A DNA stretch of 9,289 nucleotides from DASQDN01 sp035630195 (GTDB lineage Bacteria; Acidobacteriota; Terriglobia; Bryobacterales; Bryobacteraceae), in NCBI GenBank assembly GCA_035630195.1, contig DASQLD010000303.1, forward strand, positions 1 through 9,289. Direction: 5' to 3'. How positions within the stretch are numbered: position 1 is the first letter of the stretch; each line of letters begins with the position of its first letter. The notes under the pieces were generated by a model. That model ran no database searches, had not been told where the DNA came from, and saw only the letters and a list, made by a program, of their open reading frames with translations. Shown here piece by piece: positions 1 to 6,054 of the stretch. The position numbers were made by a program, and so were the translations under genes.

Positions 1-531
1 AATCTGGCGGAACCGCAGATCCACCTGGCTCAGATCGTAGTGACTTCCTCCGCCGATCCGAATGTTCGCAATTTGAAGAATGACGACGCTACGACAGAAG
101 AACAGGCTAAGAGTAAAGTACAGGCTCTCGAAGCGCGCTTGCGTCAAGGCGAGGATTTCTCGATCATCGCGCAGAACTTCTCGGAAGATCCGAGTTCCGC
201 TGCCAACGGTGGCGATCTTGGATTCATCCCGCAGTCCGCGCTCGATCAGTTGGGCGCCGAAACCCGCACTATGATTTTGCAGGTTCCCTCGGGCCAGATC
301 AGCAGACCGGTCGGCAGTCAAGGTTCTTACCGGATTTTAAAGGTCGTGTCGAAGGAGCCCGCGGGACAGCGGGAGTTGACCGACCCAAAGGTCCAGCAGA
401 GAATTCGAGAAACCCTGCTGAACCGTAAGGATCAGTTGCTCAAGGCGGCTTACTACGAAGTAGCTCGCAATGAGGCCAAAGTGGTAAATCACTATGCGCT
501 CCGAGTCACTCAAAACAGCGCGAAAAAGTAA
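1..531 (+). CDS. Parvulin-type peptidyl-prolyl cis-trans isomerase, C-terminal part (5' end outside window)
   Basis: The frame is open from base 1, so this is the 3' part (176 visible residues) of a longer gene; the GTG at 40 is internal. Parvulin (PpiC/SurA-type) isomerases turn over Xaa-Pro bonds and mostly act as foldases for exported proteins. The rotamase domain spans about residues 4-118: HLAQI at 8-12, an Ala/Arg-rich helix, the FSEDPSSAANGGDLGF block at 60-75 with the family's GGDLG, and the closing strand SYRILKVV at 109-116. A charged helical tail (about 127-160) follows, as in SurA-like chaperones. The position that is usually His in the final strand (GYHI in most parvulins) reads Arg (SYRI, Arg111), which may lower isomerase activity. 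The stop codon is two bases from the stop of the convergent dioxygenase gene, with no terminator between them. Family assignment is firm; specific role and substrate are unknown. Confidence 0.9.
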   Translation, partial: NLAEPQIHLAQIVVTSSADPNVRNLKNDDATTEEQAKSKVQALEARLRQGEDFSIIAQNFSEDPSSAANGGDLGFIPQSALDQLGAETRTMILQVPSGQISRPVGSQGSYRILKVVSKEPAGQRELTDPKVQQRIRETLLNRKDQLLKAAYYEVARNEAKVVNHYALRVTQNSAKK

Positions 532-533
532 CT

Positions 534-1448
534 TCAGGTCCTGACCGGCGGTAGCGCGGCCTCGATCTTGTCTCGCATGGATTCATAGGACGGAGGCAGT
601 TTGAGACTCTGTCCAAGCGATTCCAACGGCTCATCAATGGTGAATCCGGGGGGATCGGTCGCGATTTCGAACAACACGCCGCCGGGTTCGCGAAAATAGA
701 TCGACTCGAAGTAGTTGCGGTCCATTACGGGGGACACGTTATAATCCAGCCCAACGAGCGTACTCCGCCAGCACAACTGCTGCTCAGCCGAGGGCGTTCG
801 CCACGCGATGTGATGAACTGTGCCGGCTGCTACCATGCCGCGCGCGGCATCCGGACTGCATAATACATCGACAATCTTCGAAGGTCCACCACCATCGGCC
901 GTGAACCGGAACCGGTTCCCGTCTTCGCCGGCGAAAGCGAAGCCCATCACCTCAGTCAGCAGCCGAGCCGTCTTCTCGTAGCCTTCCTCGGCTATGGTTG
1001 CGCTGTGGAAGGACTCAACGGCTTCGCCTTCACCATCCATCGACCCGACGACCTCCAGTTTTAGACCGTCTGGGTCGGAAAAGACTAGCGTTTCTTCCCC
1101 GAAACGGGTGAAGGGTCCATCGAAATCGATGTCTGCCTTGGATAGCTTCGTCACCCACGCGCCAATGGCACTTCGCGGCACGGCAAATGACGTTACCGTG
1201 ACTTGACCATTACCCTGACGCCCCCGGCGCGCTCCCGGCCAGGGAAAGAACGTCACGATTGTACCGGGGGAACCCGTCGAATCGCCGAAATAAAAGTGAT
1301 AGGAACCGGGATCGTCGAAGTTTACGGTTTTCTTCACGAGTCGCAAGCCTAGGAACTTCGTGTAGAAATCGAGATTCGCTTGCGGATCGGATGCAATCGC
1401 TGTAACGTGGTGAATTCCCGAAATCACCGCGCCGCCTCGTTCTGTCAT
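534..1448 (-). CDS. Ring-cleaving dioxygenase, glyoxalase/VOC superfamily (MhqO/LinE-like)
   Basis: A 304-residue protein of two vicinal-oxygen-chelate modules, the usual length for MhqO/MhqA-type proteins thought to open hydroquinone or catechol rings with a divalent metal. The N-terminal module starts GIHHVTAI (11-18) and contains DFYTKFLGLRLVKKTVNFDDP (27-47) and FSDPDGLKLEVV (123-134). The second module begins at SFHSATI (147-152) and carries HHIAW (212-216) and LFEIATDPPGF (259-269); His13 or His14, His212 or His213 and Glu261 are the likely metal ligands. There is no signal peptide, so it is probably cytosolic. The ATG at 1448 has no Shine-Dalgarno, whereas the in-frame GTG at 1427 has GAGG seven bases upstream and would give MISGIHHVTAI, the normal family N-terminus, so the shorter start is quite possible. 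It follows the transpeptidase gene in the same direction after a 49-base gap holding a strong hairpin. The substrate cannot be told from sequence. Confidence 0.9.
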   Translation of the reverse strand: MTERGGAVISGIHHVTAIASDPQANLDFYTKFLGLRLVKKTVNFDDPGSYHFYFGDSTGSPGTIVTFFPWPGARRGRQGNGQVTVTSFAVPRSAIGAWVTKLSKADIDFDGPFTRFGEETLVFSDPDGLKLEVVGSMDGEGEAVESFHSATIAEEGYEKTARLLTEVMGFAFAGEDGNRFRFTADGGGPSKIVDVLCSPDAARGMVAAGTVHHIAWRTPSAEQQLCWRSTLVGLDYNVSPVMDRNYFESIYFREPGGVLFEIATDPPGFTIDEPLESLGQSLKLPPSYESMRDKIEAALPPVRT

Positions 1449-1459
1449 GCGCTATAGAT

Positions 1460-1487
1460 GCAGCAGAATCGTTGGCGATTCAGCTGC
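1460..1487 (-). other. Intercistronic stem-loop between transpeptidase and dioxygenase genes
   Basis: On the minus strand GCAGCTGAATCG (1487-1476) and CGATTCTGCTGC (1471-1460) form a 12-position stem with a single U-U mismatch around a four-base CCAA loop. It lies 10 bases after the transpeptidase stop codon and 11 bases before the dioxygenase ATG. The following bases are ATCTATAGCGC, so there is no U tract and a normal intrinsic terminator is unlikely. It may instead act as an mRNA-stabilising or processing hairpin, or block the ATG at 1448 and favour the GTG at 1427. Confidence 0.6.
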
Positions 1488-1497
1488 ACTCAAGCGA

Positions 1498-2751
1498 CTA
1501 GAATGAGGCGCCGACGGCTAAAGCAATCGGCGAAATGGGTCGAGTATTGGCGAAGAATCTCTGCTGCGACAGGTTTCGATAAACTTGACCGGCGATTCCG
1601 GAGGCCACAGGGCCGTTGACCGGGCGTCCACCGGTTAGTAGAACGACAACGACCAGCTTCTTATTGCCGACGTCGTTGAAGGATCCGAACCAGCCGAGGT
1701 GGGTGGGTGTTGCCCGGTCCGAGCAAGTCCCGGTCTTGCCGAAGATCGGCTCATTAGGATCGTAGGCCGCGCGGCGAGCCGTGCCGTATTCGACAGCGCC
1801 GAGCATGCCTGGCTTTACTTCTGGAATGAGGTCCTGAATTGGCAGATGACGCTTTATGCGCGGTACTAGCTTCTCGGCCTCTTCCTGGCTCCGAGGATAC
1901 TGGAGCCAATACAAGGTGCCGCCATTGGCGATCGCGGAAAGAGTGGAAGCCAGTTGTAGCGGGGTAAGCTTGATGCCTTCGCCGAAGCTGGTCATCATTC
2001 CCATGCCGCCGTTGGCGGGCGGAGCATCGGGCAGAAAACCCGAGTTCTCTTCTTCGATGTTCAACCCGGCTTTTTCGCCGAGGCCGAACAGCCGCGCGTA
2101 GTAGTTGATCTTGTCGTAGCCGAGACGAATACCGATGTTGGCGAAGTAGGGGTTATTCGAACGCGCCAACGCGGTCGTGAGATTCATGCGAGTGCGGCCG
2201 TACAAACGTACGTTTGTATCCCTATCGATGATGCCTTCGTTCAACCCTGCCAGAGCAGCATAGATCTTAATCGTTGAGCAAGGTTGAAAACCGTTTCCGA
2301 ACGCAACTCTTTGGTTGACGATCGTCAGAATCCGACCGGTTTGCGGATCTGCTACGACAACACTCCCGTTGTAGGGACCAAGCGCGTCGACGGCTGCGCG
2401 CCGGACTGCCAGATCTTCTCCCTCTACGCTATCGCCAATTGTGGAATCGGCGAACGTCGGTTCCAGCCAGGGACCCCCGGCCACAAACCTTTGATGGGAC
2501 CGGCGAGAGGCCCGGAGCCGCCGACTCTTAGATGTCGACGCCTTTGTACCAACGCGAACCGTCCTGGTGGACGTCTTCTTGACTGCCACCGACCGGCCCC
2601 GTGTAGTTGTTGCTTTCGCTTTTTTCGAAGAAGTTGTTGCCTTTTTATTGGGAGTTCGCTTCTTCGCAGTGGTTGCAGACATTAGAGGGCCGCAAAGGAA
2701 TAGCCCTAAAGAGAGCGCGAGGAATCGTATGAATGGGGGATAAACGGTCAT
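1498..2751 (-). CDS. Exported penicillin-binding transpeptidase with polycationic N-terminal linker
   Basis: A 417-residue DD-transpeptidase (PF00905 type) that would cross-link peptidoglycan in the periplasm. All three active-site motifs are present in order: S159-T-I-K162 (nucleophile Ser159), S198-N-N200, and K339-T-G341. There is no transglycosylase or PBP-dimer domain, so it resembles a stand-alone transpeptidase module cut from an FtsI/PBP2-like protein. Residues 5-24 form a hydrophobic signal or anchor, with possible cleavage near MSA-TT at 24-28. Residues 27-89 are a Lys/Arg/Ser/Thr/Ala-rich stretch with 22 basic and no acidic residues, very unusual for a PBP. I chose the ATG at 2751 because it directly precedes the signal peptide; an in-frame TTG at 2787 would add 12 residues that are charged and not signal-like. 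Neither start has a strong Shine-Dalgarno. A class D beta-lactamase is a less likely alternative, since the length and FGEGIKLTPLQLA segment are PBP-like. Confidence 0.9.
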   Translation of the reverse strand: MTVYPPFIRFLALSLGLFLCGPLMSATTAKKRTPNKKATTSSKKAKATTTRGRSVAVKKTSTRTVRVGTKASTSKSRRLRASRRSHQRFVAGGPWLEPTFADSTIGDSVEGEDLAVRRAAVDALGPYNGSVVVADPQTGRILTIVNQRVAFGNGFQPCSTIKIYAALAGLNEGIIDRDTNVRLYGRTRMNLTTALARSNNPYFANIGIRLGYDKINYYARLFGLGEKAGLNIEEENSGFLPDAPPANGGMGMMTSFGEGIKLTPLQLASTLSAIANGGTLYWLQYPRSQEEAEKLVPRIKRHLPIQDLIPEVKPGMLGAVEYGTARRAAYDPNEPIFGKTGTCSDRATPTHLGWFGSFNDVGNKKLVVVVLLTGGRPVNGPVASGIAGQVYRNLSQQRFFANTRPISPIALAVGASF

Positions 2752-2841
2752 GTTCTCGTTCAGGTCCAAATGATGTTTACATTCCAACTGTTCCGGATTC
2801 TGTGGCTAGGAGTACATTTTACACACAGAATGTTCTCGCCT

Positions 2842-2871
2842 ATTGTGCAGGACTAACTGTTCTGCCGTCAA
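2842..2871 (-). promoter_or_regulatory. Candidate sigma-70-type promoter of the transpeptidase gene
   Basis: On the minus strand TTGACG (2871-2866, five of six matches to the -35 consensus) is followed after 18 bases by CACAAT (2847-2842, four of six matches to -10). Transcription would start near 2835, about 84 bases before the ATG at 2751. The -35 box sits between short inverted arms, ACTGT (2877-2873) and ACAGT (2860-2856), that could form an operator. The weak -10 keeps confidence modest. Confidence 0.4.
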
Positions 2872-2892
2872 GACAGTAATCGGCTCAACATT

Positions 2893-2913
2893 GGCTCGAC
2901 TTGAGGTCAAGCC
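2893..2913 (-). terminator. Stem-loop overlapping the SDR stop codon (weak terminator candidate)
   Basis: On the minus strand GGCTTGAC (2913-2906) and GTCGAGCC (2900-2893) make an 8-bp stem with one G-U pair and a five-base CTCAA loop, spanning the TGA of the dehydrogenase. The bases after it (AATGTTG) are not a U tract, so this is either a Rho-independent terminator of poor quality or a 3'-end protecting hairpin. The spacing to the candidate transpeptidase promoter just downstream suits separate transcription units. Confidence 0.3.
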
Positions 2914-3656
2914 GCAGTCCAACCTCCATCAATAGTGACAATCGACCCGGTTACGAAGGCGGCTTCGTCCGAAGACAGATACAAGGCCAGCTTTGCAATT
3001 TCCATCGGTTTCCCTAGACGACCGACGGGTTGCCGTTGGTTCAATTGAGCTCGTACCTGCTCCTTCTCATGCTTGTGATACTTCTCCAGATAGGATTCTA
3101 CAAAAGGCGTATCCACCGTACCGGGACATATGCAATTCACGCGAAATTCGGTGGGATACTCAACAGCCAACTGCTTGGTCATCGCAACGACTGCGCCTTT
3201 GGTGGCGCAGTAGGCGAATCGCTTCTTGATACCGACGAGACCAGCTACCGAACCCATATTCACGATCGCTCCACGGACTGCACTCAATAGCGGCACTGCG
3301 TACTTCGTAACCAGAAAAGTCCCTTCTACATTGACGCGGAAAAGTCGTTGAAGGTCACTTAAATCAGTCTCTTCCACGCTTCCGACCATCCCGATACCCG
3401 CATTGTTGACGAGGATATCGAGACGATCGATACCCGCAAAAGCGCTTTTGACCGAGGATTCATCCGTTATATCGCAGGACACCGCGAGGGCGCCGGGTAG
3501 CTCACGAGCTAGCGCATCAGATTGATCTTTATCGATGTCAGCGATGAGGACAGACGCGCCCGCATCAGTGAAGACGCGGCAGATCGCTTCGCCGATTCCG
3601 CTGGCGCCGCCCGTGACAAGCGCGCGCTTGCCATCGAGACGAAAGGGCATGGACAT
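2907..3656 (-). CDS. Short-chain dehydrogenase/reductase, BDH2 / 2-keto-3-deoxy-L-fuconate dehydrogenase-like
   Basis: A 249-residue classical SDR, the standard single-domain length. The Rossmann motif TGGASGIG lies at 15-22, an Asp at the end of the second strand (IADID, about 38-42) suggests NAD rather than NADP, and NNAG is at 84-87. The catalytic set is Ser in NMGSVAG, then YCATK (Tyr-x-x-x-Lys), followed by the CPGTVDTP segment and the C-terminal GSIVTIDGGW. The stretch from CICPGTVDTP to the end, including RQPVGRLGKPMEIAKLALYLSSDEAAFVTG, strongly resembles mammalian BDH2/DHRS6 and bacterial 2-keto-3-deoxy-L-fuconate dehydrogenases, so a small hydroxy- or keto-acid substrate is plausible; this is inferred from remembered family patterns. 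AGGA lies four bases before the ATG at 3656 and ten before the second ATG at 3650, so either start is possible. It is divergent from the glycosyltransferase gene, and no sugar-acid pathway genes are nearby to confirm the substrate. Confidence 0.9.
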   Translation of the reverse strand: MSMPFRLDGKRALVTGGASGIGEAICRVFTDAGASVLIADIDKDQSDALARELPGALAVSCDITDESSVKSAFAGIDRLDILVNNAGIGMVGSVEETDLSDLQRLFRVNVEGTFLVTKYAVPLLSAVRGAIVNMGSVAGLVGIKKRFAYCATKGAVVAMTKQLAVEYPTEFRVNCICPGTVDTPFVESYLEKYHKHEKEQVRAQLNQRQPVGRLGKPMEIAKLALYLSSDEAAFVTGSIVTIDGGWTAA

Positions 3657-3723
3657 ATAGTCCTGATTGTAGGATGGTTAACCTGGCAATCTGGATTTTC
3701 TTTTGGTATGCGAAGATCGAGGA

Positions 3724-5316
3724 ATGCTCCAGAGGCGGGCCGACTGGCTGGCGGCCTTATTCTGCGTCATGTTTGTCGCAATCGGCTCGCTTTGGATAGG
3801 CGAGATCGGCCTTCAAAATGATGAAGTGCTGTTCGGCGCGGGAATCTATCCGCCCTTTGGCGACTCGATCTCGATCTTCGGCAAACGCTTCCCCATGATG
3901 GTCATGACATACGTCGGGACGTTGAAGTCGCTACTCTACACTCCAATTCTCAAGCTCTGGGACGCTTCGGCAGTATCCGTACGGTTGCCAGTTCTGTTAA
4001 TTGGCGGACTGACCGTAGGGCTTTTCTACGCCTTTGTTAAGCGCACTCTGAGCGTCCGGGCCGCGCTGGTTGCCACCGCTCTTCTTGCTACTGACACGAC
4101 ATTTGTCCTTACGACTCGATGGGATTGGGGGCCGGTGGTCCTGCAGCATCTCTGTCTCGTCGCGGGAATGCTAGCGGGAATCCGCTTTTATGAATCGAGA
4201 CGCGTAGGCTGGCTGTTCACGGCGTGTTTCCTGTTTGGCCTGGGTGTTTGGGACAAAACTTTGTTCCTATGGTGTCTTATCGGACTTGCCGCCGGCTTGA
4301 TCGTAGTATTCCCACGGAAGACGCTCCAGGCAATTACGTGGAAGGCCGTGGTTACGGCAGCGTTGGGGTTCCTCATTGGAGCCTTCCCGCTGATCCGCTA
4401 CAACGTTCGCAACAATTGGGCGACATTTCGCGAAAACGCCGCCTGGTCACCCGAACGGTTTCCCTACAAGTTCCAGATTTTGACCAGCACTCTCGATGGT
4501 AGCGGCATGTTCGGATTGGCGACCCGCGAACGATGGGATGGGCCTGTACGGCCGCCGGATGATCGCGTGAAAACCATGTTCACGAATTTTTTGATTCGCA
4601 TCGGAGAGCCGCGCAAGAATGCGCAAGTGTTTTTGCTGATGTTCGTGCTGCTGCTGCTTCCCTTCGTTTGGAGGACTCCGGCGCGCGACGCTGTTCTATT
4701 TGTTCTGGTTTTCTGTTCGGTTGCGTGGACGCAGATGGTTTTCACGAAGGACGCGGGCGGCTCGGTTCATCACACGATTCTCATGTGGCCTCTGCCTCAT
4801 CTCGCCTTCGGGGCCGTGCTGGCGGAAGCATCGCGGCGCGCCGGACGCTTCGGAGTAAGGATGCTCGCCGCGGTTGTCGGTGTAGTGTGTCTCTGTAATG
4901 TGGCAGTGACGGGGTCACATTACACAGCAATGCTCCTCAACGGACCGAATGTTGCGTGGACGGACGCTATTTATCCGGCGGTCGACGCGATTCCGTCTAT
5001 GCGCCCCGCGCCCCTGTGTGTCATGGACTGGGGACTTTATGAGCCGATCCGGCTCCTGCACAAAGGCAAAACGGACTCCTGCAATTCTGTCGATCCGACC
5101 AACTCACCGATCGAGTTCAAGAAGATGATTGACCTTCCCGCTGTGGTGTTCATGACTCACGTGACGGGACTCGAGTTCGACGCGGGCGTGAATGAGCGCT
5201 TCGTTGCAGGCGCGCGATCGCATGGGTACGAGCCAACCGACCGGCGCGTCTTCTATGATCGCAATGGCCGGGCAATCATTGAGATTTTTAAACTATTTAG
5301 ACCGCAACGACCATAA
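3724..5316 (+). CDS. GT39-like (ArnT/PMT-type, GT-C fold) membrane glycosyltransferase
   Basis: A 530-residue polytopic protein resembling PF13231/GT39 enzymes, which move a sugar from a polyprenyl-phosphate carrier to lipid A, glycan or protein on the outer face of the inner membrane. After the first membrane helix (about 10-26) comes NDE at 32-34, the acidic pair in the first periplasmic loop that defines the GT-C catalytic site. LLATDTTFVLTTRWDWGP (121-138) matches the second conserved loop with Asp124 and Asp134. About ten more hydrophobic segments follow up to residue 397. Residues 400-530 are a soluble, probably periplasmic domain, as in ArnT. I prefer the ATG at 3724, which puts basic residues (MLQRRAD) just before the first helix; an in-frame TTG at 3703 would add seven residues. 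Neither start has a well-spaced Shine-Dalgarno. Donor and acceptor cannot be read from sequence. The next gene begins 37 bases downstream and may be cotranscribed. Confidence 0.87.
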   Translation: MLQRRADWLAALFCVMFVAIGSLWIGEIGLQNDEVLFGAGIYPPFGDSISIFGKRFPMMVMTYVGTLKSLLYTPILKLWDASAVSVRLPVLLIGGLTVGLFYAFVKRTLSVRAALVATALLATDTTFVLTTRWDWGPVVLQHLCLVAGMLAGIRFYESRRVGWLFTACFLFGLGVWDKTLFLWCLIGLAAGLIVVFPRKTLQAITWKAVVTAALGFLIGAFPLIRYNVRNNWATFRENAAWSPERFPYKFQILTSTLDGSGMFGLATRERWDGPVRPPDDRVKTMFTNFLIRIGEPRKNAQVFLLMFVLLLLPFVWRTPARDAVLFVLVFCSVAWTQMVFTKDAGGSVHHTILMWPLPHLAFGAVLAEASRRAGRFGVRMLAAVVGVVCLCNVAVTGSHYTAMLLNGPNVAWTDAIYPAVDAIPSMRPAPLCVMDWGLYEPIRLLHKGKTDSCNSVDPTNSPIEFKKMIDLPAVVFMTHVTGLEFDAGVNERFVAGARSHGYEPTDRRVFYDRNGRAIIEIFKLFRPQRP

Positions 5317-5350
5317 GCCTCCGCACATCTGAACTAGCGTAACGGAGGTT
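5316..5350 (+). promoter_or_regulatory. SD-sequestering hairpin before the glycine-zipper gene
   Basis: AGCCTCCG (5316-5323), starting on the last base of the glycosyltransferase stop codon, can pair with CGGAGGTT (5343-5350): eight pairs with one G-U and a 19-base loop. The 3' arm contains the GGAGG Shine-Dalgarno (5344-5348) of the next gene, five bases before its ATG at 5354. A ribosome terminating on the upstream UAA would cover the 5' arm and expose the ribosome binding site. This arrangement suggests translational coupling; it is inferred from base pairing only. Confidence 0.55.
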
Positions 5351-5353
5351 ACG

Positions 5354-5956
5354 ATGCGTAACGAGAAATTGCTTCTAGTTGGAGTGGCCGTCCTGAGTGC
5401 TGTAGCCACGGCTGGCTGGGTGCGGCCCACACCTGTGACGTTAGCGCCCCAGGCGTTCACGGCCCCGGCGCTGGAGCCGGCGCCTGCGCAAGTGAATCGA
5501 GGCGAGTCGTACCAAGTTTCGAGCGTTTCTCAGCGTGCCCCAAGCGTTCGCCGGGCTCGTAATGTATACGATGACCGGCGTGAAGTCTATGACGACCGTC
5601 CCGTCCCACAAACCCGCTCGACTGCGAAATCGGCGGCGATCATTGGTGGCAGCGCTGCAGCCGGAGCTGCAATCGGGGGGCTAGCCGGTGGAGGAAAAGG
5701 CGCTGCCATCGGAGCCGTCACAGGTGGTGGGGGTGGGTTGGTCTACGACCGCATGACACGCAACAAATCGGGCGATGACGATTCCGTCTACAGGAATGAG
5801 CGCTCCACTGGAAAGAGCGCAATGATCATCGGTGGCAGCGCCGCAGCAGGCGCAGCAATCGGCGCAGCGGCCGGTGGCGGCAAGGGCGCCGCGATTGGAG
5901 CATTGGGCGGGGGCGCAGCAGGCCTGATCTACGACCGATTGACGAAGAACCGGTAA
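5354..5956 (+). CDS. Small exported protein with two tandem glycine-zipper modules
   Basis: A 200-residue protein of unknown function. Residues 5-20 form a short signal peptide (MRNEKLLLVGVAVLSAVATAG), with likely cleavage after ATA or ATAG. A Pro/Ala-rich spacer and a Tyr/Asp/Arg-rich segment with VYDDR twice (71-75 and 78-82) lead to two glycine-zipper modules of 49 residues each (89-137 and 151-199), 38 of 49 positions identical. Each has the pattern IIGGSAAAGAAIG, AGGGKGAAIGA, then a closing (L/I)(V/I)YDR(M/L)T(R/K)N. Such Gly/Ala-rich helices with GxxxG spacing pack closely in membranes, as in the outer-membrane proteins SlyB/OmpA-linked YMGG/glycine-zipper families. The ATG is set by a strong GGAGG five bases upstream. 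There is no lipobox Cys, so it is not an obvious lipoprotein. It is closed by a clear terminator and follows the glycosyltransferase gene by 37 bases. Confidence 0.85.
   Translation: MRNEKLLLVGVAVLSAVATAGWVRPTPVTLAPQAFTAPALEPAPAQVNRGESYQVSSVSQRAPSVRRARNVYDDRREVYDDRPVPQTRSTAKSAAIIGGSAAAGAAIGGLAGGGKGAAIGAVTGGGGGLVYDRMTRNKSGDDDSVYRNERSTGKSAMIIGGSAAAGAAIGAAAGGGKGAAIGALGGGAAGLIYDRLTKNR
5618..5764 (+). repeat. Glycine-zipper coding repeat, copy 1
   Basis: A 147-base in-frame unit encoding residues 89-137 (from STAKSAAIIGG to YDRMTRN). It recurs 186 bases downstream with 38 of 49 encoded residues identical. The intervening 13 residues are hydrophilic and Asp/Arg-rich, which makes this an intragenic duplication of one membrane-hairpin module. 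Confidence 0.85.
5804..5950 (+). repeat. Glycine-zipper coding repeat, copy 2
   Basis: The second 147-base unit encodes residues 151-199 (from STGKSAMIIGG to YDRLTKN). The differences from copy 1 are mostly Gly/Ala and Val/Ile/Leu exchanges that keep the zipper spacing, plus frequent synonymous changes. This suggests an old duplication kept by selection rather than a recent slippage event. Confidence 0.85.
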
Positions 5957-5978
5957 TCTCCTCGAGAATGGACATCAA

Positions 5979-6014
5979 GCCCGCGGGCCCCGAAGTGGCT
6001 TGCGGGCCTTTTTT
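5979..6014 (+). terminator. Rho-independent terminator after the glycine-zipper gene
   Basis: GCCCGC (5979-5984) and GCGGGC (6002-6007) form a GC-only 6-bp stem, followed by C and six T (6009-6014), then CTTT. The loop can fold further through alternative GGCCC/GGGCC pairing. It lies 22 bases after the stop codon and separates the glycosyltransferase/glycine-zipper unit from the DUF1684 gene. Confidence 0.8.
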
Positions 6015-6054
6015 CTTTCGCGTCGGAATCGCCCGTTCGTGAATCCAAGAAGAC

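Noticed and set aside
40..531. Start of the parvulin gene at the GTG at 40
   Set aside because: The frame is open to base 1 and the conserved HLAQI strand lies upstream of that GTG, so the gene starts outside the window.
2284..2685. 133-residue plus-strand ORF rich in Cys, Arg and Pro
   Set aside because: It lies fully antisense to the transpeptidase gene; the Cys/Arg richness is the complement of its Lys/Thr/Ala codons.
1498..2751. Class D beta-lactamase instead of a penicillin-binding protein
   Set aside because: S-T-x-K and KTG motifs are shared, but the SNN motif and the FGEGIKLTPLQLASTLSAIA segment are typical of FtsI/PBP2-type transpeptidases.
3657..3723. Promoters in the divergent region between the dehydrogenase and glycosyltransferase genes
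   Set aside because: TACAAT on the minus strand and TATGCG on the plus strand resemble -10 boxes, but neither has a fitting -35 at 16-18 bases.
6015..6054. Promoter for the DUF1684 gene
   Set aside because: TTGCGG near 6000 has no acceptable -10 box at the right distance; nothing convincing is present.
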